A stretch of DNA of 64,000 bases from Streptomyces sp. ISL-10 (lineage in GTDB: Bacteria > Actinomycetota > Actinomycetes > Streptomycetales > Streptomycetaceae). Made by a program: the position numbers and the translations under genes. Each line of letters opens with the position of its first letter. The first letter of the stretch is position 1. The notes under the pieces are model-generated. The model did not search any database. It was not told the origin of the DNA and saw nothing but the letters and a program-made list of their open reading frames with translations. This document shows, in pieces, positions 8,743-17,507 of the stretch. The stretch lies in the NCBI RefSeq assembly GCF_018614575.1, contig NZ_JAGGOJ010000013.1, forward strand, positions 186,001-250,000, read 5' to 3'.

Positions 8743-9171
8743 ATGGAGACCGGTGCGACGCCCTCGACCACGGTGGGCCATGAGCCCACCCCGGACAGCA
8801 GCCTGCCGCCTGCCGTGCCGTGCGACCTGGTGACGGTTCCCGCGCGTCAGGGTCTGGAGGCCGTCGACATCCTCCGCCGGGCTGCCGCCGCCCCGGCCGT
8901 GGGGCCGGTGCTGCACGACGGGGCGTGCGACACGCTGGGCTTCCTGGTGCCGCCGGGTACGGCGGACGGATGGGACGTGCCGGGGAGCGCGTGTACGCAG
9001 ACGTCGGGGAGGGGGCTGCGGATCCCCGGCCTCCCGCCGGAGCCGCCGGTACGTGGCTCGGGCTGGCTGCTGCCACCGGACGGTACGGAGCCGGTGACGG
9101 ACCCGGCGGTGCTGAGGGAGGCGCTGGGGGAGGCGGCGCGGCTGATCGAGGCGGCGGACAACTGCCGGTGA
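8743..9171 (+). CDS. Small conserved hypothetical protein, divergent from TPR regulator
   Basis: A 142-aa soluble protein starting METGATPST. ATG 8743 has GGAGG five bases upstream. An in-frame TTG at 8728 behind AGGAGGGG and an ATG at 8695 are alternatives. The core (about 30-110) has PCDLVTVPARQGLEAVDIL, GPVLHDGACDTLGFLVPPG and GSGWLLPPDGT. That pattern recalls the small Streptomyces proteins related to the N-terminal domain of bifunctional primase-polymerase-like proteins, but the match is faint and only remembered. There is no signal peptide or membrane segment. I give no function. Confidence 0.75.
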   Translation: METGATPSTTVGHEPTPDSSLPPAVPCDLVTVPARQGLEAVDILRRAAAAPAVGPVLHDGACDTLGFLVPPGTADGWDVPGSACTQTSGRGLRIPGLPPEPPVRGSGWLLPPDGTEPVTDPAVLREALGEAARLIEAADNCR

Positions 9172-9235
9172 GGTGGGGGTCGTTGCGAGGGGTGATTTTC
9201 CCCACCCCGCCCCTTCCCGAAACTCTGACGAGACC

Positions 9236-9480
9236 TTGGGGGGCTCCGCCCCGGCCCTCTGCCGTGCCCGCTTCGCGGCGCGAGGGGCAGCGCCGGGCGG
9301 CCGGGGACTCGATCTCCGTCTGCGGCTGTGGGTCGAGGGCTTGGGGACCGAGGGCCGCCCCCGGCCCGCCCGCGAGGGTCGAGCCCCGGTGTGGAGCACG
9401 GTCGTGCCCCCGACTGCGTCCGTTGCGCGGCGATCGGCCGGCGGACTGGACGCTCGCCCCAGTGCACACCTGCTGCGCGG
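9236..9480 (+). repeat. Copy 1 of a roughly 240-bp direct repeat
   Basis: This copy begins around GGGCTCCGCCCCGG and ends around CTGCTGCGCGG. It is nearly identical to 9534-9777 at a constant offset of 297-298 bp, with only scattered substitutions. No gene is evident in it. Together with copy 2 it fills most of the 818-bp gap between the genes at 9171 and 9990. Confidence 0.85.
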
Positions 9481-9533
9481 CAAGGTCTCCGGGCTGTACC
9501 CGGCTGCGTCGGCTTCCTGGCGTGATTTGCGGG

Positions 9534-9777
9534 GCCGGGGGCTCCGCCCCGGCCCTCTGCCATGCCCGCTTCGCGGCGCGAGGGGCAGCGCCGGGCGGCC
9601 GGGGACTCGATCTCCGTCTGCGGCTGTGGGTCGAGGGCTTGGGGACCGAGGGCCGCCCCCGGCCCGCCCGCGAGGGGCGAGCCCCGGTGTGGAGCACGGT
9701 CGTGCCCCCTCCTGCGTCCGCTGCGTGGCGATCGGCCGGCGGACTGGACGCTCGCCCCGGCGCGCCCGCTGCGCGGC
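9534..9777 (+). repeat. Copy 2 of a roughly 240-bp direct repeat
   Basis: This is the second copy of the unit at 9236-9480. The 53 bp between the copies are unrelated to them. The remainder up to 9989 is GC-rich and shows no gene. The open frames across the repeat contain no recognisable domain and shift frame between copies, since the 298-bp offset is not a multiple of three. Confidence 0.85.
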
Positions 9778-9989
9778 GCGAAGGGCATGCCCCCTGGGCA
9801 CCGGCTTCGCGCGGTCCGGGCAGGGGTGGGGCGGGGCACACTTCGCCGCCGGGCACCTCGATCACCCCGTCCGGGCGCCCGCACCGTGAGCGTCCGGACC
9901 CACTCGCACGATGAGTGCCACGCATGCGCACCGGGACCGCCCCCACACCCCCGGCCGCCCCCGCGGCCACCTGCGGCGATAATGGGGGC

Positions 9990-10853
9990 GTGGGTAGGCG
10001 CAGGCAGCGGGAGCGGGTGGGCGGGAGCCTTGTCGAGTACGTCGACGGGGGTGTCGCCGAGCTCGTCGGCGACCGGGAGCGGCCCCGCGGGTGGACCCTC
10101 CTCATCGACGGCGCCCCCCAGTCGCACGTGGACCTCGACGACCCCGGGTACCTCTCGTTCGAGTACCAGCGCAGGCTCGGCCACGTCGTCGACCTGGCCG
10201 CACCGCCCGGCCGGCCCCTCCAGGTCGTGCACCTCGGCGGCGGTGCCTTCACGCTCGCCCGGTACGTCGCCGCCACCCGGCCCCGTTCCACGCAGCAGAT
10301 CGTCGAGGTCGACGCCGCCCTCGTGCAACTGGTCCGCACCCGGCTCCCGTTGGACCCCGGCGCCCGCATCCGCGTCAGGGCCGTCGACGCCCGTGCCGGT
10401 CTGGCGAAGGTGCCGGACGGCTGGGCGGACCTGGTCATAGCCGACGTGTTCAGCGGGGCCCGCACACCCGCCCATCTGACCACTACGGAGTTCCTCACCG
10501 AGGTGAAGAGGGCGCTGCGCCCGGGGGCGTACTACGCGGCCAACCTCGCCGACGGTCCCCCGCTCGCCCATCTGCGCGCCCAGATCGCGACCGCCTCCGC
10601 CGTCTTCCCCGAGCTCGCGGTCGCCGCCGACCCGACCGTGCTGCGCGGCCGCCGCTTCGGCAACGCCGTACTGCTCGCCTCGGACTCCCAACTGCCCGTG
10701 GCCGAGCTCACCCGCCGCGTCGCCGGCGACCCCTTCGCGGGGCGCGTCGAACACGGCCGCGCGCTTGCCGACTTCACGGGAGGCGCCGCGCCGGTCACGG
10801 ACGCCCGGGCCAAGGACTCGCCCGCGCCGCCGCCCGACGTGTTCACGGACTAA
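9990..10853 (+). CDS. Spermidine-synthase-fold protein (class I SAM-type fold)
   Basis: A 287-aa cytoplasmic protein with the spermidine/spermine synthase Rossmann core. It has a VVHLGGGAFTLARYV glycine-rich loop (about 80-94), EVD for the ribose-binding acid (about 108-110), and ADVFSGA (about 150-156) where polyamine synthases keep their catalytic Asp. In actinomycetes such proteins are usually annotated as fused or stand-alone spermidine synthase domains, but true aminopropyl transfer is unproven. GTG 9990 is chosen because similarity starts at GSLVEYVDGG just after it and GGGGG precedes it; an ATG at 9915 would add 25 low-complexity residues. Its stop overlaps the convergent gene at 10850. 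Confidence 0.82.
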   Translation: MGRRRQRERVGGSLVEYVDGGVAELVGDRERPRGWTLLIDGAPQSHVDLDDPGYLSFEYQRRLGHVVDLAAPPGRPLQVVHLGGGAFTLARYVAATRPRSTQQIVEVDAALVQLVRTRLPLDPGARIRVRAVDARAGLAKVPDGWADLVIADVFSGARTPAHLTTTEFLTEVKRALRPGAYYAANLADGPPLAHLRAQIATASAVFPELAVAADPTVLRGRRFGNAVLLASDSQLPVAELTRRVAGDPFAGRVEHGRALADFTGGAAPVTDARAKDSPAPPPDVFTD

Positions 10854-11374
10854 CGCTCGTCGAACTGCACCATCGGCGGATGGCCGTTCCAGGTGCAGAA
10901 CACCGACACCTCGTGCCCGTCCTGCGTGAACGTCACCCGGATCCACGTCGGCTGCTTCCACACCTGCATCTGCCAGCCCGACGCCGGTGTCGCCGAGACC
11001 AGCTCGGCCGAGCTCTCGCCGATGTCGAAGACGACCCGCCCGCCCTTGACCGTGTAGCCCTTCACGTTCCCCGCCGAGGGGGAAGGGGACGTTGCAGGTG
11101 TGGCCGGGGAGGGGCGGGACGGCGGGGGAGTGGCCGGCGGCGTCTTCGGGGACGGCGTCGGGGACGGGCTCGCCGGACGCCGCGTCGACGACGCCTGCGG
11201 TGTCTGCGGCGTCTGAGGGGCCGAGGTCTGCGCCGTGATCGGCAGCGCGCGGGGACGGTCGTATGCGGTTCCGGCCATGACCGTGTGGACGCCCCACCAG
11301 GACAGCGTCACCGCTGCTCCGGTGGACAGCGACCACGCCAGGGCGTGCACCAGTCCTCTGCTCATCCGGGCCAT
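10850..11374 (-). CDS. Membrane-anchored or secreted hypothetical protein with Pro/Ser/Thr linker
   Basis: A 174-aa protein. Residues 5-35 form a hydrophobic signal or anchor segment (HALAWSLSTGAAVTLSWWGV). A disordered linker rich in Pro, Ser, Thr and Ala (about 45-100) follows, then a C-terminal beta-rich domain (about 103-174) with SGWQMQVWKQPTWIRVTF and VFCTWNGHPPMVQF. This layout suggests an extracytoplasmic domain tethered to the membrane. No family is recognised. The ATG could be at 11374 or 11362. The last four bases overlap the convergent gene upstream, and it is divergent from the response regulator at 11465. Confidence 0.75.
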   Translation of the reverse strand: MARMSRGLVHALAWSLSTGAAVTLSWWGVHTVMAGTAYDRPRALPITAQTSAPQTPQTPQASSTRRPASPSPTPSPKTPPATPPPSRPSPATPATSPSPSAGNVKGYTVKGGRVVFDIGESSAELVSATPASGWQMQVWKQPTWIRVTFTQDGHEVSVFCTWNGHPPMVQFDER

Positions 11375-11464
11375 AGTGCACCACGCGGTCCCCGGCTGTC
11401 CCGCCTCCCCGTCCCCAAGTCATCCACAGGACCAGGGTCCTTCGGATGGCGTACGGTGCCGCCC

Positions 11465-12166
11465 ATGGCAAGTGTGCTCGTGGTCGAGGACGACCAGTTC
11501 GTGCGCTCCGCCCTCATCAGGCACCTGACCGATGCGTCCCACACGGTACGGAGCGTCGGTACGGCCCTGGAGGCACTGCGCGAGGTCGCCCATTTCCGCT
11601 TCGACGTGGTCATTCTGGATCTCGGCCTGCCCGATCTGGACGGCGCCGAGGCGCTGAAGATGCTGCGCGGCATCACCGACGTACCAGTGATCATCGCGAC
11701 CGCCCGGGACGACGAGGCCGAGGTCGTGCGGCTGCTCAACGACGGCGCCGACGACTACCTCACCAAGCCGTTCTCGGTGGAGCATCTGTCCGCGCGGATG
11801 GCCGCCGTGCTCCGCCGGGCGCGTTCCGGCGCCGGTGACGCCCCGCCGAGCCGCGTCCTCCAGGTCGGCGGGCTGTCCATCGACCCGCTGCGCCGCCAGG
11901 CGGAGTTGGACGGGGCCCCGCTCGATCTGACCCGCCGCGAGTTCGACCTGCTGGCCTTCCTCGCCGGCCGGCCCGGCGTCGTCGTCCCCCGCAAGGAGCT
12001 GCTGGCCGAGGTGTGGCAGCAGAGTTACGGCGACGACCAGACCATCGACGTCCACCTGAGCTGGCTGCGCCGCAAGCTCGGCGAGACGGCCGCCCGGCCT
12101 CGTTATCTGCACACGCTGCGGGGAGTGGGAGTGAAGCTCGAACCGCCGAAGGCCGCCCGGCCATGA
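11465..12166 (+). CDS. OmpR/PhoB-family response regulator
   Basis: A 233-aa response regulator. The receiver domain (1-120) has the acidic pair ED at 8-9, phospho-acceptor D52 in VVILDLGLPD, and the conserved Lys in YLTKPFS. The C-terminal winged helix (about 135-228) carries LTRREFDLLAFLAGRPG and DVHLSWLRRKLGE, typical of OmpR-type DNA binding. The stop overlaps the ATG of the kinase gene (ATGA at 12163-12166), so the two are translationally coupled. The neighbouring chitinase is a plausible target, but that is inference. Confidence 0.93.
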   Translation: MASVLVVEDDQFVRSALIRHLTDASHTVRSVGTALEALREVAHFRFDVVILDLGLPDLDGAEALKMLRGITDVPVIIATARDDEAEVVRLLNDGADDYLTKPFSVEHLSARMAAVLRRARSGAGDAPPSRVLQVGGLSIDPLRRQAELDGAPLDLTRREFDLLAFLAGRPGVVVPRKELLAEVWQQSYGDDQTIDVHLSWLRRKLGETAARPRYLHTLRGVGVKLEPPKAARP

Positions 12167-13557
12167 GATGGGCTCTCGTCAAGGTCTCCCTCGCCGTCAC
12201 GGTGATGGTCGTGCTCGCCTTCGCGCTGCCCCTGGGCATGGTCATCAAGGAGATGGCCCGCGACCGCGCGTTCTCCAACGCCGAGCGGCAGGCCGCCACC
12301 ATCGGCCCCACGCTCACCGTCACCACGGAACGCAGGCCGCTGGAGCGGGCCGTGGAGTCCACCCCGGCGGGCGCGGCCGGCCGGATGGCCGTGCACATCC
12401 CCGCCTCCGGCGAGCTCGGCAGCGTGCCGCTGGAGATCGGCACCCGGCGCGCCGCCGCCAAGGACCTCGACACCGTGCAGCGCATCGGCCGTGCCTCGAT
12501 CACCGAGGTGCCCGGCGGCTCCGCGCTGCTCCAGCCCACCGCCATCGGCACCGGCCAGATCGCCGTCGTCGAGATCTTCGTGCCGGAGGGCGAGGTGTCC
12601 AACGGCGTCGACACCGCCTGGCTCGTCCTCGCGGGCGTCGGCGCCGCGCTCATCGTCGGGTCGGTCGCGGTCGCCGACAGGCTCGGCGTCCGCATGGTGC
12701 AGCCCGCCCAGCGGCTCGCGGGCGCGGCGCAGGAACTGGGGGAGGGCAGGCTCGGCGCCCGCGTCCCCGAGGAGGGTCCGCCCGAACTTCGCTCCGCCGC
12801 CGTCGCGTTCAACTCCATGGCCGACCAGGTCGTCCAACTTCTCGCCAACGAGCGTGAGCTCGCCGCCGACCTCTCGCACCGGCTGCGCACCCCGCTCACC
12901 GTGCTGCGTCTCAACGCGGCCTCGCTCGGCGACAGCGCCGCCGCCGAACAGACCAGGGCGGCCGTCGCCCAGCTCGAACGCGAGGTGGACACCATCATCC
13001 GCACGGCGCGCGAGGCGAAGCCGCAGACCGCGGCGAGCGGCCCAGGCGCCGGCTGCGACGCCTCCGAAGTGGTGCGCGAGCGGATGGGGTTCTGGTCGGC
13101 GCTCGCCGAGGACGAGGACCGCAAGGTACGGCTCGCCGGTGTGGACCGGCCCGTACGCATCCCCGTCGCCCGTCCCGAACTGGCCGCGGCCCTCGACGCG
13201 CTGCTCGGCAACGTCTTCCGGCACACCCCGGAAGGGACCGCGTTCTCCGTCGATGTGCACAACAGCGACGACGCCGTCATCGTGCTCGTCTCGGACGCGG
13301 GTCCCGGCATCGCCGACCCGGCCGCCGCGCTCGCCCGCGGCAACAGCGGGGCCAGGGAGGGCTCGACCGGTCTCGGCCTGGACATCGTGCGCCGGGTCGC
13401 GGAGTCGACGGGCGGGGACGTACGCATCGGCCGCTCGGTCCTCGGCGGCACGGAGGTACGCATCTGGATCGGGCTCGACCCCCGCGAGGCGGTGCGCGGG
13501 GAGCGCCGTCGCGGTCATCGCTCAGGCGTGCAGCGCCGCCGCAGGGCGGCGGTCTGA
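12163..13557 (+). CDS. Two-component sensor histidine kinase
   Basis: A 464-aa membrane kinase partnered with the regulator just upstream. TM1 is about residues 5-27 and TM2 about 150-172, with an extracytoplasmic sensor loop of about 120 residues between them. A HAMP linker (about 173-225) precedes the HisKA helix ADLSHRLRTPLTVL with H239. The HATPase domain has the N box ALLGNVFRHT, G1 DAGPGI and G2 STGLGLDIVR. The C-terminus is Arg-rich and unstructured. The sensed signal is unknown. The chitinase gene starts 169 bp downstream on the same strand. Confidence 0.93.
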   Translation: MRWALVKVSLAVTVMVVLAFALPLGMVIKEMARDRAFSNAERQAATIGPTLTVTTERRPLERAVESTPAGAAGRMAVHIPASGELGSVPLEIGTRRAAAKDLDTVQRIGRASITEVPGGSALLQPTAIGTGQIAVVEIFVPEGEVSNGVDTAWLVLAGVGAALIVGSVAVADRLGVRMVQPAQRLAGAAQELGEGRLGARVPEEGPPELRSAAVAFNSMADQVVQLLANERELAADLSHRLRTPLTVLRLNAASLGDSAAAEQTRAAVAQLEREVDTIIRTAREAKPQTAASGPGAGCDASEVVRERMGFWSALAEDEDRKVRLAGVDRPVRIPVARPELAAALDALLGNVFRHTPEGTAFSVDVHNSDDAVIVLVSDAGPGIADPAAALARGNSGAREGSTGLGLDIVRRVAESTGGDVRIGRSVLGGTEVRIWIGLDPREAVRGERRRGHRSGVQRRRRAAV

Positions 13558-13607
13558 GAGACCACCGCGCCAAGGCCCGCCGTCCATCATTAATCCGTCC
13601 CGATGCC

Positions 13608-13630
13608 TTCCTTAAGCGCATCCTAAGGAA
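13608..13630. promoter_or_regulatory. Inverted/direct repeat upstream of the chitinase gene
   Basis: TTCCTTA at 13608-13614 and TAAGGAA at 13624-13630 form a perfect 7-bp inverted repeat with a 9-nt spacer. The same bases read as two head-to-tail TCCTTAAG / TCCTAAGG-type boxes 12 bp apart, a layout typical of OmpR-family operators. It lies about 96 bp before the chitinase ATG and could bind the adjacent response regulator. No DasR-type site is seen here. Confidence 0.4.
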
Positions 13631-13725
13631 CCCGACGCCCGCCCACGATCGGATGTTTGTCCGTTTCGCGGTCGCTAGCGTGCTGCCGCATCACCCCCAC
13701 TTCCGAGGCACAGAGGCAGGACGCG

Positions 13726-15213
13726 ATGGGCAGCAGGACGCACCGGCGCAGGGCGAGCGTCAGGACCAAGGCGGTCGGCGCGGTCGTCGTCGCGGCCGTG
13801 ATCGGCGGCGCGGCGGTCGCTCTTACGGGCACCGCGCAGGCCGCGGCGGTCGGCGCCGCGTACACCAGGACCAGCTCCTGGGAGGGCGGTTACACCGGTC
13901 AGTACGTCATCACCAACGAGACCGGCAGCGCCCGCTCGGGCTGGACGCTGGAGTTCGATCTGCCCGCGGGCACCACGGTCGGCTCGCTGTGGAACGGCGA
14001 GTACACGGTCGACGGACGGCACATCACCGTGAAGCCCGCGAGCTGGAACAAGGAGCTCGCGCCCGGAACCTCTGTCACGGTCGGCTTCGTCGCCTCCGCG
14101 ACCGGCAAGGCGGCCGATCCGACGTCCTGCCTCATCGACGAGGCCACGTGCTCGGCCGACGGGGGCCCCACCCCGCAGCCCAGCGGCCGGCCCACCGAGC
14201 AGCCCACGCCCCCCACTCCCACCCCCACCACTTCCGCCCCCACACCGGCGCCGAGCACTCCCACCTCGGTCCCGACACCCACCCCGACGCCCACGCAGAC
14301 CGCGATCCCCAAGCCGGGTACGCCCGCGCGGTACGCCCCGTACATCGACACCTCGCTGTACCCGGCGTACGACATGCTGGACACCGCCGCGAAGACCGGC
14401 GTCAAGGAGTTCCATCTCGCCTTCATCACCGCCGGCGGCGGCTGCACCCCGCTGTGGGGCGGGGTCACCGGCCTCGGAGACGACAAGGTCGCGGCGCAGA
14501 TCGGGGACCTCCGTGCCAAGGGTGGTGACGTCCGCGTCTCCTTCGGCGGTGCGGCCGGCCGCGAACTTGCGCTGAACTGCTCGTCGGCGGACGAGCTGGC
14601 GGGGGCGTACGGCAAGGTCGTCGACGCCTACAAGCTGACCAAGGTCGACTTCGACGTGGAGGGCGCCGCGCTGCCGGACACCGCGGCCAACTCCCGCCGT
14701 TCCCAGGCCATCGCGAAGCTCCAGAAGACCCACCCGGACCTGGACGTCTCCTTCACCCTGCCGGTGATGCCCGAAGGCCTGACCCAGCCCGGTGTGGACC
14801 TGATCGCCGACGCCGAGAAGAACGGTGTGCGCATCGACGCGGTCAACATCATGGCGATGGACTACGGGCCGGCGTACAGCGGCGACATGGGCCAGTACGC
14901 GATCCAGGCCGCCACCGCCACGCAGGCGCAGATCAAGAGCGTCCTCGGGCTGTCGGACGCCGACGCGTGGCGGACCGTCGCGGTCACGCCGATGATCGGT
15001 GTCAACGACGTGGTCACCGAGATCTTCACGGTGGAGGACGCCGGACAGCTGGTGCGGTTCGCCGAGTCGAAGAACCTGGGGTGGCTGTCCATGTGGTCCT
15101 CGACCCGTGACAAGCAGTGCGCCGGCGGGGAGAAGCCGGCGGCGGACGCGACATGCAGCTCGATCCTCCAGGAGCCGCTGGCGTTCACGAAGGCGTTCGC
15201 CGCGTACAAGTAG
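13726..15213 (+). CDS. Secreted GH18 chitinase with CBM2-like domain
   Basis: A 495-aa extracellular enzyme predicted to cleave beta-1,4-GlcNAc links in chitin. A signal peptide with an Arg-rich N-region (HRRRASVR), hydrophobic core and TAQAAA cleavage region covers about 1-40. Residues 42-140 look like a family 2 cellulose/chitin-binding module, with two Cys (CLIDEATC) near its end. A Pro/Thr linker (about 145-200) leads to the GH18 barrel (about 205-495). The catalytic motif is KVDFDVEG with E312 as acid; it keeps the DxDxE end of the GH18 signature but not the first Asp. MDYGP (about 378-382) is the substrate-binding block. ATG 13726 follows AGGCAGGA. It stands alone behind a two-component operon. 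Confidence 0.92.
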   Translation: MGSRTHRRRASVRTKAVGAVVVAAVIGGAAVALTGTAQAAAVGAAYTRTSSWEGGYTGQYVITNETGSARSGWTLEFDLPAGTTVGSLWNGEYTVDGRHITVKPASWNKELAPGTSVTVGFVASATGKAADPTSCLIDEATCSADGGPTPQPSGRPTEQPTPPTPTPTTSAPTPAPSTPTSVPTPTPTPTQTAIPKPGTPARYAPYIDTSLYPAYDMLDTAAKTGVKEFHLAFITAGGGCTPLWGGVTGLGDDKVAAQIGDLRAKGGDVRVSFGGAAGRELALNCSSADELAGAYGKVVDAYKLTKVDFDVEGAALPDTAANSRRSQAIAKLQKTHPDLDVSFTLPVMPEGLTQPGVDLIADAEKNGVRIDAVNIMAMDYGPAYSGDMGQYAIQAATATQAQIKSVLGLSDADAWRTVAVTPMIGVNDVVTEIFTVEDAGQLVRFAESKNLGWLSMWSSTRDKQCAGGEKPAADATCSSILQEPLAFTKAFAAYK

Positions 15214-15250
15214 CCCGCAGGCAGCGCTCTTCGACGTCTTCGCCCCTGCG

Positions 15251-15292
15251 GCGCGGCCCGGCCGGCTCACCCTCCATCCGGCCGGGCCGCGC
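15251..15292. terminator. Strong hairpin after the chitinase gene
   Basis: Perfect 15-bp stem GCGCGGCCCGGCCGG (15251-15265) with its complement at 15278-15292 and a 12-nt loop, 38 bp beyond the chitinase stop. There is no U-tract, as is common in Streptomyces. Confidence 0.75.
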
Positions 15293-15414
15293 GGCCGCAG
15301 CCGACGCCCGGTGCGACCGCATCGGCATGTACGACGCGCCGCCGTGGAACGGGCCGGTGGCGCTGCCGTCCTCGCCGACGACGAGCTGTATCCGGCACTT
15401 ACGTCCGTCGGCCG

Positions 15415-15960
15415 CGGGAGCGCCTGCGCATGGTCCGCTCCCGGCGCCGTGAGCGCCGCGGCAGCCCGTTCCGAGCGGACATGAAGGAGCAGTGTCGGGC
15501 CGGTACGTGGGAGTGCTGATCCGAGGCCCGCATCCCTGCGCCCGAGCGCATCGCCGAGCGTCTGGCGATCGGACCGTGCGAACCTGTGTGCCGTGACCCG
15601 GTACGAGTTCCTGGCCGACGGGCAGCCCGTTCAACTCTCCGAGTCCTGGGAGCCGATGGCCATCACGGACGGCACCCCGATCGTGCTGCCCGAGATGGGG
15701 CCGTACGCGGGCGCCGGTGTCGTCGAGCGGATGCGCTCGATCGGTGTCCTGATCGAGACCGCGGTCGAGGTGCGGCGTCCTGCCCGCGCGACCCAGGAGC
15801 AGGCCAAGCTCCTCGGCATCAGCGTGGGCGACCTGATCACCGAGATCGAGCGGACGTACTACGACCGTGACGGCCGGCCGGTGGAGACGGCGGACATCAC
15901 GGTCGCGGACGTGCGGTGGGAGATCGCTTACGAGATCGGCATCGAGCAGCCCGGAGCCGC
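15415..15960 (+). pseudogene. Broken GntR-family regulator (UTRA domain remnant)
   Basis: Reading from 15415 gives RERLRMVRSRRRERRG, then an in-frame TGA at 15517-15519, then RIPAPERIAERLAIG. Near 15590 the frame shifts by one and continues as TRYEFLADGQPVQLSESWEP, GPYAGAGVVERMRSIG, IERTYYDRDGRPVETADI and WEIAYEIGIE. These blocks follow one another as in the UTRA effector-binding domain of GntR/HutC regulators. The winged-helix DNA-binding part is not recognisable upstream. An open frame from GTG 15593 runs on to 16114, but its last 50 residues are unrelated, and it would lack DNA binding. I infer a dead KorSA-type regulator of the decayed element. Confidence 0.7.
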
Positions 15961-16171
15961 CTCTTCGATGACGCAGCGTGCAGAGAAATGCGCGTGCGAG
16001 AAGGGCCCTGTTCCCGTGGGGACACCGCAAACGGAGATCACGCAGCCGTGGCCACGGGTGACCAGGAGATCCAGCGTCCGTAACGGCCGGGGAGCAGCAG
16101 CGTCCCCGCCATGAGGCTGGGGCGCTGCCGACCACTCCATCGCCTGGGGGGAGGCGAATGGAGGGCCGGCG

Positions 16172-16921
16172 TCACCGCGAGCCGTCCAGTCGCATGAGGA
16201 CGGAGTACGCCGACTCGGCCCGGCGAGCCGGTATGGCGTCAGGGTGGGCGTGGTCGAGGAAACTCTGGGTCCCGCCGTGGTGGAGAACCCGGCCGCCGTC
16301 CATGAGAGTGACGGTGTCGGCTTCGTCGGCGAGGTCGGCGATGTCATGTGTCGACATGAGCACCGGGGTCTTCGCCGCGACCTCACGCAGCACGTCGCGG
16401 AAGACCGTGCGCTGGTGAGGGTCGAGCCCGGCCGTCGGCTCGTCCAGCAGGATGACCCGCGCATCGTGGGCGAGGGCGCAGGCGATGCCGACACGGCGGA
16501 GTTGTCCCCCGGAGAGCCTGGCCGTCTTGCGCCCGACCTGCTCGGCGAGGCCGACCTGGTCGAGGGCCGCCCCGGCGCGCTCCCACGCACGGGAGCGGCT
16601 CTCCCCCTTCAGCCAGGCCACGTATGCCACGTACTCGCGGGCGGTCAACTGCCGTGAGCTTGGCACCCGCTGAGGCAGCCAAGCCACGTGGCGGCGGTAT
16701 TCACGGCTGGCGGAGGTGAGGTCCGAGCCGCTGAACAGGACTTTGCCCGCCTTCGGCTCGACCGTGCCGGCGAGAAGGGCCATCGTGGTGGACTTGCCCG
16801 CCCCGTTGGGGCCGAGCAGGATCGTCAGGCCCTGGCCGGGTACCTCGTAGGTGAGCTGGGAGAGGACAGGGCGAACCCAGCGGTGATAGCTGAAGGTGAC
16901 ACGGTCGAGCAGCACAGTCAT
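16172..16921 (-). CDS. ABC transporter ATP-binding protein
   Basis: A 249-aa stand-alone ABC ATPase. The Walker A is LGPNGAGKST (about 35-44), the Q-loop is WLPQR (about 83-87), the signature is LSGGQLRR (about 134-141), and Walker B with catalytic Glu is VILLDEPTAGLD (about 153-164). The H-loop STHD follows. ATG 16921 overlaps the stop of the membrane gene upstream (ATGA). It is last in a minus-strand set of four: secreted protein, 428-aa permease, 195-aa membrane protein, ATPase. It presumably powers the membrane pair as an ABC-2-type exporter; the cargo is unknown. Confidence 0.9.
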   Translation of the reverse strand: MTVLLDRVTFSYHRWVRPVLSQLTYEVPGQGLTILLGPNGAGKSTTMALLAGTVEPKAGKVLFSGSDLTSASREYRRHVAWLPQRVPSSRQLTAREYVAYVAWLKGESRSRAWERAGAALDQVGLAEQVGRKTARLSGGQLRRVGIACALAHDARVILLDEPTAGLDPHQRTVFRDVLREVAAKTPVLMSTHDIADLADEADTVTLMDGGRVLHHGGTQSFLDHAHPDAIPARRAESAYSVLMRLDGSR

Positions 16922-17505
16922 CGGTCGGTCCTTGGTGCGAAGCAGATGAGGGAGGTAATCCCGGCCAGAAAGACGACGGCGGCGCCTACGGCGGCATGAG
17001 TGACACGGGCTTCCTCCGTGACGATCACCCATGGGTAGGGGTCATTGCGACTCCGGCCCCCGAGGAACATGGAGTGAATCATCCAGAAGACAGGGAGCAG
17101 GGTCGCGCGATGTCCGAGCAGCGGCCAGGCGCCCAAGGCGAGTCCGCAGAAGAGCAGGTTGTTGCGCGCCGCTGTCCACATCACTTCCTGGCCGAGCGGC
17201 GACATCGCCACGGCCACCATCGCCGCCAGGAGCGCGAAGCCGGACACCAGCGCGATGTCCCGCGCGTCGAGTCGACGGACGGCGGACCGTTCCACGGAGG
17301 GCAGCCGCCTTTCGAGGCAGACGACCAGGGCTACGCAGGGAATGAGGCTGAGGAAGTTGCTGAGCTCCGTCGGAATCGCGTAATTCCCCAGGAACGCCGG
17401 GAAAACGAGGACCACGTCGAGAGTGAGCCCGACGCCCAGGACGAAAGCCAACAGAGCACCGGGCATCAGGCCCATGGCACCCCGCTGGCGCAGCCACCAG
17501 ATCAT
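16918..17505 (-). CDS. Small integral membrane protein of the ABC cluster
   Basis: A 195-aa protein with five to six hydrophobic helices (for example GALLAFVLGVGLTLDVVLVF, ALVSGFALLAAMVAVAM, HAAVGAAVVFLAGITSLICF). No family is recognised. It is likely the second membrane subunit or an accessory of the ABC exporter. Its ATG at 17505 lies 2 bp after the stop of the 428-aa permease gene, and its stop overlaps the ATPase start, so the three are coupled. Confidence 0.85.
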   Translation of the reverse strand: MIWWLRQRGAMGLMPGALLAFVLGVGLTLDVVLVFPAFLGNYAIPTELSNFLSLIPCVALVVCLERRLPSVERSAVRRLDARDIALVSGFALLAAMVAVAMSPLGQEVMWTAARNNLLFCGLALGAWPLLGHRATLLPVFWMIHSMFLGGRSRNDPYPWVIVTEEARVTHAAVGAAVVFLAGITSLICFAPRTDR

Positions 17506-17507
17506 GT

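Noticed and set aside
15593..16114. An intact 173-aa gene starting at GTG 15593
   Set aside because: It contains only the second half of a UTRA domain followed by unrelated sequence, and the missing first half lies upstream in another frame.
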